Below, one piece after another: positions 12,186 to 24,016 of a stretch of DNA of 64,000 bases. Location: positions 25,985,501-26,049,500 of the forward strand of contig NC_068559.1 in NCBI RefSeq assembly GCF_022201045.2, read 5' to 3'. A program made the position numbers and the translations under genes. The notes beneath the pieces were generated by a model, which saw only the letters and a list, made by a program, of their open reading frames with translations, did not search any database and was not told the origin of the DNA. The first letter of the stretch is position 1; each line of letters opens with the position of its first letter. The stretch is from Citrus sinensis. Lineage: Eukaryota > Streptophyta > Magnoliopsida > Sapindales > Rutaceae.

Positions 12186-13896
12186 AATCCTAGAGATATG
12201 ATAGATAATAAAAAAATAAAAAATCCCATTTGCATGGCATTATGCATGTCAGGTCTCCATTGATGAACTTTATGCAAATTCATCATGTTTGCGGTACTAA
12301 TACAATGTGTAATTATAACTCTTTCTTCTTTTCTTCTTCAACTCAGACTCCGAGTTATATTGATGGGACTATCTAATTTCCACCTTTCAGTGGTGGGTTA
12401 TTGTGACCTCAAGTATAAAAAAATTATGCTTTTTTTTTTAAATAAAAAATAAAACTGACCTTTAAATTACACTCTTTTATATTTTATATTTGACCATCAT
12501 TAGATGTTATTAACTATAAAATAACTCCGTATCTTTTACAAATTTAACCTTTAAAATAATTTTTATATACTTGACTCCTATTAGTTTTTATTTACAATAA
12601 AAATAACCCCCAAAATTAAAGATTCTGATTCTGCTACAACATCATGGGTGCCTTTGGTATTGTTTTGCAGCAACAATATTTCGTTTTTTTGCAAAAGTTG
12701 TAATAAAAAAATTATCATTTTCAAATGTTCGAGTTTGGATGAGTCCCTCTAGCTTTAATTATTATAACAAAAGATGTTGGTCTCTCATATCAAAAGAATA
12801 ATGGTTTTTTTTTTTAATGGTCACACATGCTTTATACACACACATATAAGTCTATATATATAATTCCAAAATAAGTTATTTTATTAAAATGATCCATATG
12901 TATTAGATTTTTTAAATAAATAACCAAACACAGTACTAAATACGTTTTTAGTTTCATTAAAAATTGATCATTTTTATATAATATTATTTCTATTTCTGAT
13001 TTTTGAAGGGCCAACTTGAAAATTTTATACTTTTGAGAGTTATTCCATAATTTAAAATTTACAGGAGGAAATAACAGCAAAAAAGAAAAAAAAACTATAA
13101 ATACAATTGCCGAATTATAAATAAATAGTAAAATTCAATTTAAACAAATAAGTTCCCAAGTTTCTTATGCTCCAAGTCTCAGTGTTCATAAGCTTCAACT
13201 CGTTTTAGTTCTCAATCATATTTTCATTTTCAAACGATCTGTCAGCCAATTTCGTTCCAATTTTTGTAAGTATTATTGCGCTTGTTCTTTATTCATTTAT
13301 CATGGCTTGTGAATTTTTTATGTTTCGTTTGTTGGTTGCCCGTAAAGCAAAGGTAAAAAAAAAAAAAAAAAAAAAGGAATAGAAAAGAAATCAAATCAAA
13401 ATTAAGTTCCTGTTAAACCAGTAGCTGAATCTTAGTTGAGTCAGTTGGATTTTATGTTTAAAATCTCTTGTGAATCCTATAATTGTTTGGACTGATCAAT
13501 GAAAAATATTTGGTTTAGCTTCCGATTTTCTCTTTCGATTCTTATTGTTTCCCGGTAACCAAACGAAAGTATTAATTCGCTTTGTTAGGGTTCGTTTCTG
13601 CAAATTAGGCTTTTAGTTTTTTCCATAGATTGTTTTAGTTAGAATGTATGTTTCTATGAATTTGAACCGGCTGATTTTGTTGATAAGGTTTCTGGTGATT
13701 CAGATTAGACTCATGCTTAATCGATTGATAGACCTCTGTGGAACTAATTGGCTAGCCCTTGAATTTTACATTTGATTTTATTAATTATTTATCATTTTAA
13801 TACTTTGAACTGAACTGTGGTTATTTGGGTGTGGTAATGTGGGTCTTTATGAAGTCGTTTTGTTGTCTTGAATTAGGCTTTGTGAGATATTCAGAT
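12186..13896. other. Intergenic region and 5' leader of the proteasome gene
   Basis: AT-rich DNA. About 12186-12350 should be the CYP86B 3' UTR. The segment from about 13140 on has several candidate GT donors, so it may hold an untranslated first exon and leader intron of the downstream PBB gene; I could not fix its ends. An A-tract lies at about 13357-13375. Confidence 0.5.
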
Positions 13897-16814
13897 ATGG
13901 ATAATGCAAACATAGGAATTCCTCCAAAAGGTGGGTTCAGTTTTGACTTGTGCAGAAGGAATGATATGCTTTCAAAGAAAGGCATTGTGCCGCCTCCATC
14001 TTATCGAAAGACTGGGACAACTATAGTTGGTCTAATCTTTCAGGTAAATTATGATATTTAGAACTATTATTTTGTTTGTTTTCTGTTGTTTCATTTTGAC
14101 ATGTTGGAAAATTTTCAATTATATAAGGAGACATGCACTTGCATTTTTATTTCTTTAGGATTCATGTTCGTAGAATGATCTTTTGCTGTTGGGCATTAAC
14201 CTATCAAGGAAACCAGCTTAATTGAGGACATCACACTTGAGTTAACCTCAATAATCTGGAGCTGATCATGGTTCATTTGATATTCTTGCTTTCTAATATA
14301 CATGATTAGCTTGCCAGTCAGTAACGTTACCTTCTGATTAAGGAACAAAAGCAAACCTGACTAATGCAACTTTCGCTCTTATATTTGAGAATGGGATAAC
14401 TGAATTTCACACCAGAATTATGAATAGTTTTAAGTATTCTTAGTCCAGATATGACTTCCATTTGGAAGTAGCTGCCACCATTGCTTTGCTGTGGTTGAAT
14501 TCAGTAAGTTGTGACTTGTCAATTCATCAGTGTCCTTAAATCTTTTATTAGTTCAAAGTTAGCTTTTAAAATAACTGGCAGGTGGCTCCGTGTCCAGAAC
14601 TGCACCTTTTGGGTGAATGTCACTTTTTTGGTGGCTGTAAATTTGTAGAGCTCTATTTATGGTTCAATTTTTCCTTTTTCCGAAATTGTATTCAGAATGG
14701 AGTCATCCTTGGAGCAGATACAAGAGCAACTGCTGGATCCATTGTCTGTGATAAGAATTGTGAGAAAATACATTATATGGCTCCTAATATTTACTGTTGT
14801 GGAGCTGGAACTGCTGCTGACACCGAAGCAGTAACAGGTACTTTCTATTTCTATTCTTAATGTCCAGAACAGTTATAAAGGCAAATAAGTCTCATGCAGT
14901 TCTTGTGTTCTCTGCTGCTTATCGAATATATTGCATCTGGAATTCAGTGGTGTCTATCACTCATTTATTTTCTCTTTATCATGCTTCTCTGCAGACATGG
15001 TTAGTTCGCAGCTCCAGCTTCATCGATATCATACCGGTCGAGAATCAAGGGTTGTGACAGCTCTTACTCTTCTGAAGTCGCATCTGTTCAAGTAAGTCGA
15101 TAGTTTGAGGCTGCTGTAATTGGCATCATTTTGTAAGAAAATAATAATCAAATAAGGCCTGACTGGTTAATTGTCCTGTTGTCAAGGTACCAAGGTCACG
15201 TGCAAGCTGCTTTGGTTCTTGGGGGAGTTGATGCCACTGGACCACATTTGCACACCGTAAGTTTTTGTTCTATGTATGAGAATCTGACCTGTCATGTTCT
15301 GTTGCTGGCGCTAATAATTTTTACTATTGATTTATTGTATTGCACAGATCTATCCTCATGGATCAACAGACACACTTCCATTTGCTACTATGGGTTCTGG
15401 TTCACTTGCGGCAATGGCTGTTTTTGAGTCGAAGTACCGTGAAGGCCTGACTGTAAGTGGTGTGCTGTATAATTGGATAGTAATTATGCTGCAAGAATGA
15501 AATAGCTTTGGTTCCTAAATTCAATTGCTGAGATCTGTTAATGCAGATGTTGCATTGATATTTTGATGAATGACTTTGTGGGTGTTTGTGCAGAAGGAAG
15601 AAGGAATAAGTTTGGTGTGTGAGGCTATCTGCTCTGGCATATTTAATGATTTGGGAAGTGGAAGCAATGTTGATATATGTGTGATAACAAAGGTATTGGA
15701 GAAGAGTTCTTTGTTATATATGAATTTTTCTTTTTTCTTTATGACTTACTCTTTTTTTCTTACTTGTTTCAGTCATGGTAATTTTTATTTATGATTCTTG
15801 GTTGTTTAGGGAGATAAAGAGTACTTGAGAAACCATCAGTTGCCTAATCCACGCACTTATATCAGTTCAAAGGGATATTCATTTCCTAAGAAGACTGGTT
15901 AGTGATTTAATCCCCTGCATTTTCATCTTTCTATCAATCATTTGCCTAGTCAACTCAAATCAACAGTAATCTTTTTGGTGGTTCGTTATATTTTGTTCCC
16001 TTATGAACGGTCTGGCATATTTGATCTGTGGGTTCTTAGTCTTACTGTTGCATATTTGTTGGGCTATCAATATGAAGAATAGAGGGGACATGCATTACAA
16101 AACTCTTTCCAACTTGATTCTGTCGTGAGTAGACATCCCAACATTTTATCCCAAATGATGCAGCAGGTGATGTATCATTCATCAAGAGGTTGATTATTTT
16201 TCACAAGTTCAAATTGAATTAATTACATTATCTCACCATCCCCTTGATGAATGTCACATCATTTAGAATTAAATTTTGGAAAGTCTAGTACTACTCATAT
16301 TAAAAAGGAACTTTGAATTTTATCCCTTGGCTGACCCAAAAAAAAAAAATGTCCTACCAAGTTACCAACTGATCTGTTTTTCTGAAACTGATGACAGAAG
16401 AGGACTACACTTAGTGCGTTTGTAACATTAATTATCGACTTTTGACAATAATTGCCACTAAGATCTGAATTAAAAAATGGTTGTGGGCAGCCGCTAGACC
16501 TATTTCTTGGAATTAATTAAGTGATTATACTTTCGCTTTGTTATTACATTGGGCTTACTCTGGCCGTATAGAGCTGGGTTAGGATTTGTTTTTAGTGAAG
16601 GCCAGGCCACGAGTTTAATCAGTCGCAAGAAAGGCCCTACTCATGCTTAGTCCTTCATAATAAAGAAGCATTTTGCCTGCTAACTGATATATCCCTAGTT
16701 TAATTATGACAGTCTGATAATTCTATCCTTGTTGCAGAGGTACTACTTACAAAGATTACACCATTGGAAAACCAAGTCGAAGTCATTGAAGTAGGAGATT
16801 CAATGGAAGAATAA
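13897..16814 (+). CDS. PBB: 20S proteasome subunit beta-2 (beta type-7), trypsin-like
   Basis: Catalytic beta-2 subunit of the 20S proteasome core (Arabidopsis PBB1/PBB2), responsible for cleavage after basic residues. Exons: 13897-14043, 14696-14837, 14995-15091, 15187-15256, 15348-15452, 15594-15692, 15810-15897, 16738-16814; 274 aa, the family's normal length. The propeptide ends at Gly40, and Thr41 (in TGTTIVG) becomes the N-terminal nucleophile Thr1 after self-processing. Asp57 (GADTRAT) and Lys73 (CEKIHYMAP) correspond to catalytic Asp17 and Lys33. Gly85 corresponds to residue 45 of the S1 pocket, Gly in trypsin-like subunits. [12 protein letters not shown] and [11 protein letters not shown] are conserved core strands. 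The C-terminal tail [16 protein letters not shown] is the extension that wraps the neighbouring subunit. Appears fully functional. Confidence 0.96.
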
Positions 16815-17358
16815 GTGCATAAGTGCTTTCCGTTGCATGAACTACCTTTTGTACACTGCTTGTGCCTTATGTTTAGACATGCGCTTTAGGTTCAAGCATG
16901 GAAGAAACTCAACTCATTTCAGCTGTCATTTTTTGGAATGAACTTTTAGAATTTCATATGATATCTGTATTATTTGAACTAGTACAGGTATTTATTTTAA
17001 TTATTGAAAATGAATACATGTGAAGGCAGCTGACACAACCGACCCCCCCCCCCCCCCCCCCCCCCAAATTTTTTTTAAAGGAAAAAAGAAAAAAGAAAAA
17101 AAAGTACTTCAGTCTCTTCTTGTTAGGCACGGACCTCTTAATGTTGTAGAATTATATCCTGAAAGATTTTGTGGCATGCTCAATGGTCTCTAGTCTCTGC
17201 CTTCTGGGGTCAGTGACTGATTTATTCAATTGCAAAGACTTTGCATATGCTCTTAACTAGTGAATGTTTTGCAGAATGATCTATCATAATACAGGAGTGA
17301 GCTATCCTGCATTTTCAATTGTAAGTACATTGTCTATTTGTTGCATTGTTAGCTTCGT
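16815..17358. other. Convergent intergenic gap with a 23-base C tract
   Basis: The 3' ends of PBB (+) and GH5 (-) face each other here, so this is terminator/UTR sequence. It contains an uninterrupted run of 23 C at 17043-17065 followed by an A/G-rich stretch. No gene seen. Confidence 0.7.
17043..17065. repeat. Homopolymer C(23)
   Basis: Twenty-three consecutive C bases in the PBB/GH5 convergent gap. Its exact length is likely to be unreliable in any assembly. Confidence 0.9.
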
Positions 17359-20060
17359 TCAGAACAAGCCAAAAAATTTCCATATGAAATCCTTTCCAGG
17401 TAAATCCAGTATTGGATTGAACTGAAAGAATGATTTTGTCGTGGTTGAACTTCTTGTGCTGTCGACGAGTTTGAACCATTGGCTTGCAGGGTCGCACGTC
17501 TTATCTCTACTCAAGCATTTACAAGTATTTGTAACAATTGTATTGCTGGAGTCTACATCCAGGCAAACAGTCGTGCCATTGTCTGCCTTCGATGACAAGT
17601 GCATCTTTGAATCTGATATAATTTCCCAGGTTGAGCCACAATCCGTACAAATAATACCAAGTTTTGCCGGTTTTCCAACGTGCTTAGCTTGTAAGCAGAA
17701 ATATGCCCCTTTCAGTGAAATAGTCTTGTGGGGTGTATAGCTCCACGCTTCAGATTCTGTGCAAGGACCCAACGTCAAGGGATCGAGGAATGATTTTCTT
17801 TGGACACAGAGCCCAGTTGCTGGATGATAAATAACTTTATGCAGGCCAGTTTCAAAAACACCAGGCCCTGCGTGTCAAAAACAGTTCATGCTTTATGACT
17901 CGTAATGCTGTTTCTCTTAACAAAGTAATACATTTGAAAGGACTTAAAAGAGTACCTCGAAAAGGAGATTGAAGAGATGATATCCTCTCTAAAAAGCTTG
18001 AATTCCTGATGTCACACCAGTTCCAGTCGAACAACCCATAATATTCATTCAACCCAATAACCCCTTCTCTTAAGTAATAACTCCCAACAAGCGTCCACAA
18101 CGCCCAATCCCAGTCAAGTTCAGCCGCAACACCAAAGAAGCAATTCAAGTATCTATTGTCATTCACATTGTTTCCCCTCAAATCCGCCCCAAACTCACTC
18201 ACAAACAATGGCCACCCCTGTTCCAACAAGAATCCAGATAATCTCATCACGTTATCCACCACTCTGCCACACACTTGATTTGGGTTACCATCCACCCACG
18301 CCTGCCCATCTGTGAAACCATACCAATGAGCCTCGAATACTAATTTCCCAGTGAACGTGAGGTTCACTGCTTGATTTCGAACGAACGAGAGGTCTTTGTC
18401 GAAATTTAAGCCTGAAAGAATAACAAGAACTTCTGGATTTGCAGCGTGCACAGCTTCAGCTCCTAACTGCATGTATCTAACTCAGTTCACGAGCAAATCC
18501 CGAATTAGACTGTGCTGTTATTATTATTATTATTATTTCCCTAATCGATTCTACAAAATCAATTTAGTTGTTACTAGTATAAATATGCAACGAATCTACT
18601 ACCTGTACCAATCTTTAACGTTCTGTTTGGGACCTCTCAGCTCATTCCTTAGGCTCATGCCGACCACGTTTCTAACACCATTAAAAATGGTTGCCATTTT
18701 CGTTAGGCCCTTGATCCAGAGATCTGGGTTGAAGTACTGGTCACCGAAGAATCCATTGCCGTCAGAATTACTGCAACACCAACCTGGCTTGCTGATGTGG
18801 TTGTCAAGTATGACCATCACATTGTTGTTCCCAAGGCTTGCCACCACTGCCTGAAATTAGATTAATTCCTAAAGCAAATTATTATTATTAAGATAAGGTT
18901 ATTACTACATCCTAATATTAATTACGCCAATAAAGTGTTTTGTTATGGCAACGTTAACACACAGTATACACATGTCTGGCAATTAATCCATATAGTTGGA
19001 GTTGTTGATACTTGATATTCTCAGAGTACACGTTAGCATGGAAGCAGCCAAGCCGATGCTAACTTGATAAATAAAAAGGAGAATAAAACATTATCCTTGT
19101 CACCATCAATTCATCATACTCATCATTGCTTTCGTCACAAACGGCTTTTGGCTACTTTTATCCGTCTCTCAAGTATGAACTATTCAAACGATAGTTTCCA
19201 AGTATAAAAGAGATCTTTCTTTCCGAAATAAATTTGTTTAATGTGTAGACATTTTATTGGTAACTTTAAGAGGCTAAATTCAACGTTGACCAACCAAACC
19301 CGTAGAAAATAGAAATGTTTCGTTTTTACTGGCTACCATGCTTTGTGGGCCCCTTCTCTATACGTCAAGAGAAAAGAAAAACGGGAGATTGCCACGTCCT
19401 TATATAACATTAATTTACCATTATACCCTTTAGTTTCCTAGAATTATGGGAAAATAAAGTCGTTCCAAGTCATAGCCTATACAAATCAGCTACTTTTTAT
19501 TTTGTTAAAGTTTTGATGCCAGACGTGTCACAAAGGGGAAAGTGATCAAAGTAAAATACTTATGATTTTTCGCTTGCTAATGTATTTATCAGCTGATCAT
19601 CAGTAGGTATGGTAGATGGGGTTACCTGGAAGGCTTTAATGAGAGGAAGGTCGACGATGGAGGGGTTGTTGGATTGTATGCCACCGATGGCTTCAAGCAA
19701 ACCAAGTTTCTGAAACGACTGGCGAACAGTGAGGGATGCCAAAGAGTCATTGGTGGCCAAGTAAAGAGGCCAAGTGAGCCTAACGCAATTGAATCCCATG
19801 TCCACTACTCGCTTTGATAGCATATCCATGGGCTGCTTGCTAAGTCCCTCTGCAACGACGGGTTCAAGATGTGACACCCAATTCACGCATGCTAACTTCA
19901 CTCGATGCCCGTTTTCGTCGACGATCCATCTTGAGTTTGTGGAGAGAGGGAGTCCAATTGCTGGCTTTGATTGTTGTATGATGATGATGATTGGGAAGAT
20001 GATCAGTAAGAGAAGAAGAGGATGACTAGTGAGGAAGGAAAATGAAATGAACCTCCCCAT
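17359..20060 (-). CDS. Secreted GH5 glycoside hydrolase with C-terminal ricin-like domain
   Basis: Plant GH5 (cellulase-type) protein of 570 aa. Exons (minus): 20060-19626, 18850-18603, 18476-17956, 17867-17359. Residues about 1-32 form a signal peptide with a very hydrophobic Leu/Ile core, implying secretion to the wall. The GH5 barrel contains LACVNWVSHLEP, DMGFNCVRLTWP, VILDNHIS, the acid/base Glu215 in LRNELRG, and the nucleophile Glu322 in LFVSEFGAD. The C-terminal part (about residues 398-550) carries three Trp-centred repeats (SEAWSY, STWEII, SQWFKLV) and paired cysteines, as in R-type (ricin B) lectin folds, suggesting carbohydrate binding. The substrate is unknown; plant members of this clade are poorly characterised. 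An in-frame ATG also exists at 20114, but it lies only about 27-34 bp below the TATA box, so I prefer 20060. Confidence 0.88.
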
Positions 20061-20140
20061 GTTGGTTTTTTTTCTTTCCTTCTTTCTTTCTTTTGGGGTG
20101 TCGTCTGTGGACATGGAGAGAGATAGAACTCTCTAACCCT

Positions 20141-20148
20141 ATTTATAT
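20141..20148 (-). promoter_or_regulatory. TATA box of the GH5 gene
   Basis: TATAAATA followed by GGG on the minus strand, 81 bp upstream of the ATG at 20060. A start site about 30 bp downstream would fall near 20110. This leaves the upstream in-frame ATG at 20114 at or before the transcript start and supports translation from 20060. Confidence 0.65.
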
Positions 20149-20260
20149 GCATATAAGATGAGACAAGATGTTTTCTTTATTAAATTCTACCATTCCTTTC
20201 GTAAACCTCCTATATTTACTTTTAATCCAAGTCTGGGGAAGTTTTTAAATTGGAATATTA

Positions 20261-21845
20261 TGAAATAGGCACTTGATTTATTTTGGAATATTAAATCACC
20301 ACAAAGATTTTTTTACATCTAATCATCTATATTTTCCCACCTAAAGTGTTCATTGTTATTATTCTACCACTAAAATATTAATATTATTAAAAGAATTACC
20401 GAAATTATAAGGGTATTTAAGAAATTTTAATGTATAAAGCCAAAATGATATCGTTTCATAAAAGAGTAGACCTATTTGAACCCACTAAATTCCTCTCCAT
20501 CCCCATTTAAAAATTTAGAATATCAAAATTACCATCCACTAATATATTTCTCTCTCTTATTTATAATTATATATACTCTTTATACTCTCACGTTCTATAA
20601 ACTAAACACTCAATTTCATTTTTTTATTTTTCTTAGTATATCATGATCTCTATTTTATGTTTTCTATCTATGAGATTGTTTTTCTTGATATCTATTACCT
20701 TTTGTGTTTGAAAAAAATCAATTTCTTAATATTTGTTAACTTTCATAGTTGATAAAAATTTGTTGATATTCATTTTTAAATGATAAATTTGTTCCTTTTA
20801 GTTGGTAATATTAATTATTTATAGGTAAAAGCATATATTTGAATGGAATTGATGAGAATATGTGAAATTGAGAAGAGAATGAAAAGAATGAGTTAATTAA
20901 ATAATTTTTTCAAAAATTATTTAGATAATAAAATTATTAATGAAAAAGAAGGCGTAGAGAGGAGATTGATGAGTTCAAATAAGCTCACAGTCTATAAATT
21001 TCATAATAAACAAAAAAATGGTGGTCTTGCCACCATTAAACAATTACAATTAGCCAACAATTCTGATAAAAAGAAAAAAAATAAAACAAAATTAAAAAGC
21101 TAGCTAACAGCTCCTTAGAGCTTTATCTATTCAATGTTCACAAAACCCACTATTTTCAGTAACAAAATCATCAATTTTACCAAATCTTTTGCTATAACGT
21201 GTGATAGCTTAAGGGTGCGTTTAGGATTGAGGTTGGACAGCTGTAATTTAAAAGTTACAGCACTAAAGTGTTTGGTAAACACTAGCTGATGTAGTTTATA
21301 AGGTATGTTGATATGACTTTTCACTTGTATAATGAAAAATATATTATATTTTTAATAATTTTATCAAAATTATTATTTAAAATTTATATTTACTATATAT
21401 TATTAATTTTTGTTTGATAGTTATAACGTTTTTTTTCCTGCAGCAGCTGTAGTTTAAAATATACAACACCTCAATCATAAACGAGACCTAAGTCCAAACA
21501 TGAAACGACTCCTTCGTACGAAGTGGTGAATACTTGATGTGAATAAATTGAGCTCAGTTGTAGGGTAATTAAGTCTTAGATTTTGAAGTTATGATTCTTT
21601 CATGTAGGGCAATATCAAGCTAATAATCTTTCTCCAAATCAAATCTAAAGATCACAAGCTTCACAGCTCGTGTTCACAAGCTTCAAGGGTAAAATAGAGT
21701 TTTGACACATTATGTTTGCTATTTTGTTAATTTGAACGTTTTAGTGCTAAAATGATAATACGTAAAAATTTAGGTGGAAAAATATGGTTGTTAGAAAATC
21801 TCAATGGTGAAGTGATATATCAAAATAAATCAAGTGAGTATTTGA
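20261..21845. mobile_element. Diverged 1.6 kb inverted-repeat transposon, host of a nested MITE
   Basis: The left end (about 20261-20400) and right end (about 21720-21845) are imperfect inverted copies. Both hold CACTTGATTTATTTTG at the outer end, then TCACCA, GAGATTTT-like, CCACCTAAA and CACTAAAA blocks in the same order when one end is reverse-complemented. The inverted repeat is at least about 120 bp but much diverged. The interior has no coding frame, so it would be non-autonomous. Exact ends and target duplication are unclear (AATATT-like sequence on both sides). A separate MITE lies at 21213-21488 within it. Confidence 0.55.
21213..21488. mobile_element. PIF/Harbinger-like MITE, 276 bp
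   Basis: The terminal inverted repeats start GGGTGCGTTTAGGATTGAGG on the left and, reverse-complemented, GGTCTCGTTTATGATTGAGG on the right. The flanking target duplication is TAA (21210-21212 and 21489-21491), the 3 bp TWA type used by PIF/Harbinger elements. Further inside, AGCTGTAATTTAAA and its inverted partner AGCTGTAGTTTAAA continue the pairing. The centre is AT-rich with no coding capacity. Confidence 0.75.
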
Positions 21846-24010
21846 TAATATCTCTTTTAATTTTTTTTATATGAATAATAAGTAACTCCATATGGTATCA
21901 AGGTGCAAAATTGATTTGGGAATACGGATAATTATATGTTAGGTTCAACTTTGTAAGTGATTGCCCCTCAAGCAGTAGCTTGGTCGTCACCAACCCTTGG
22001 ATCGAAATTGAATTGTAAATATTAGTAAACTAATTGTAATTAGAAAAAAAAATTGTAAATGGTTTAATTAGGATGAAATTTGTTTTTGTGTTTCTTTATT
22101 ATAAATATTTAATTTAAGAGATTCATTTGATTTGAATACATTTTGGTTGGTGGTCTTGGCTGGCTGTTTTTGGAAAAAGTAACCATTTGGTAAAGAAAAT
22201 GAGAATCTTGGAGATAATTAAGGAGATGAGAGTGGCATCAAACTAATCCCTTGTCATCATCCAAATAAAATATTCATAAGAACCCACATCTTATGACATT
22301 AAGCATAACTTTTATCAACGGTAAAAAAGAAAAAGAAAAAGAAAAAAAAATAGACATCACAATTGAATATGATAACTACCCAGTAGATAATGTTCCAAGA
22401 GAAAGAGAAAAGCTAGCACTAAGCATAAAAGCTATACAGCTAATTTGAGAGTTGCAATGGGATTAATCTTAAAATCCATGCATTGACCAATAATCAATTT
22501 CTCTTGTAAAGGTAGGTAACAAGTGTTGGTAAACTAGAAATGGTAATTTTGTGATGGAAATACTCCAAGTAATAGATATGATGGATGACACGCAGTTGTA
22601 AGAATAAAATAAACAGAATTCAAGGAAAAGGGAAAACAAGAATGCCAAGCTTTAGCGATTTCATCAGCTAAGCCTCTTACTTGAGGGGAAAGAAATAACG
22701 TCAGCTTCAGCTTTGGAGTTGATGGTTTTGGGAGACTTACAAGGCAATGTTCGCATGATCGCTTGTGTCATTGGCTATGCTTGTTAACTTGTTTTTGAAT
22801 TTCACTTCTTCATTTTTTTCTTTCCCTTCTGAACTTACGCTTGCTTTCTAATAGCATTTTCAAAAGCCTTCGTTAACTTGACTATTTAAATATTTATTTG
22901 TTTACTTATATAGTAAAAAAAAAAATAAAAAAAAATGTTATTTTTTTAAAAAAATTTAAATAAAAATAAATTAATATTATTTTAATTAAATAAATATTTT
23001 TTAAAAAATAAATAAGAATTAAAGTATTTTTCTCACTCTCTCTAATAAAAAATAATAAAATATAAATTAAAGATGGAGAAAACAATGAATCTTCATAATA
23101 TTACCTACACCAGTTGCATTGGCATCTGGTTTTTACTAATTTTGGTTTCAGGAGACCACCACTTCACTTCTTTTCTAATTGGATTGGAGTCTGGAGAAGA
23201 TTCTGGTGCGTGCAAATAATAATCGTACATGGACACTTTCGTATCACCTCCTTTCATATCATGCATCATAACTTCATAAGAGTAATGAATCTTCATAATA
23301 TGGACCGAGCAAGCAACATAAATTTGTTAAGTTCCTCCTCTGATATGGAAGAAGATAAATTGTGGACTGGGCAGAAGGAACTGTTACTGTTACAACCTCA
23401 GCAGATTGGTCAACTGAGATTGACTCATCAATCAAAAAAGTGAAAGGTAAATGGAGGGGAAAAAGATAAAGAGTTAAATTCACAAAAAAAAAGAAAAGAA
23501 AAGAAAAATTCGTTCTTTCTTATCGCTTTCTGAAATTCCCAAACTTGAAAAGATCATAGGCTTGCTTTGTCTTCCTCATCTCTGTTGGTTTTATTTGGTT
23601 ATATGCTCTAGCTGAAGTTATAATTACAGAAATTTATTTGAAAGTTATAAATTTTCAGGCTTTGGGCTGATAAATTTTCTTTACAATAAACATAGCAGCA
23701 TTACAGCTGTCAACAAAGATATGCTTAGACTGTAGTGAAGAGAGGTTTCTCAGAAGCTATTAGGGGCATTATAGTACTTTCCTTGTCAACTAGCTGTCAA
23801 GGAAAAAACAGGAACCGACGGCACGGGGCTTTCACTAATAAGTAATAAACGCATCTTCATCATCTATCTGCAGGCATGCCCAACCTTCAGGGGAGGAAGC
23901 TAAAGAAAAAGGATTCTGTCTGCGGAGGGTTAACGCTATAGCCTAGGAGGAATACATATTTATAAACCAATTATCCTCCTCCTTGGCGAATCTGCGATTG
24001 CCAGTAATTT
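21846..24010. other. Intergenic region upstream of GLE1
   Basis: AT-rich DNA. It includes an 18 bp direct repeat (23084-23101 and 23284-23301) bracketing a less AT-rich 182 bp segment. A short open frame on the minus strand there (23296-23105) has no family I recognise. The last part before 24018 should contain the GLE1 promoter and 5' leader. Confidence 0.5.
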
Positions 24011-24016
24011 CTCCAC

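Noticed and set aside
20061-20114. Upstream in-frame ATG of the GH5 gene (MSTDDTPKERKK start)
   Set aside because: It would put a charged stretch before the signal peptide and lies only about 30 bp below the TATA box. The ATG at 20060 fits better.
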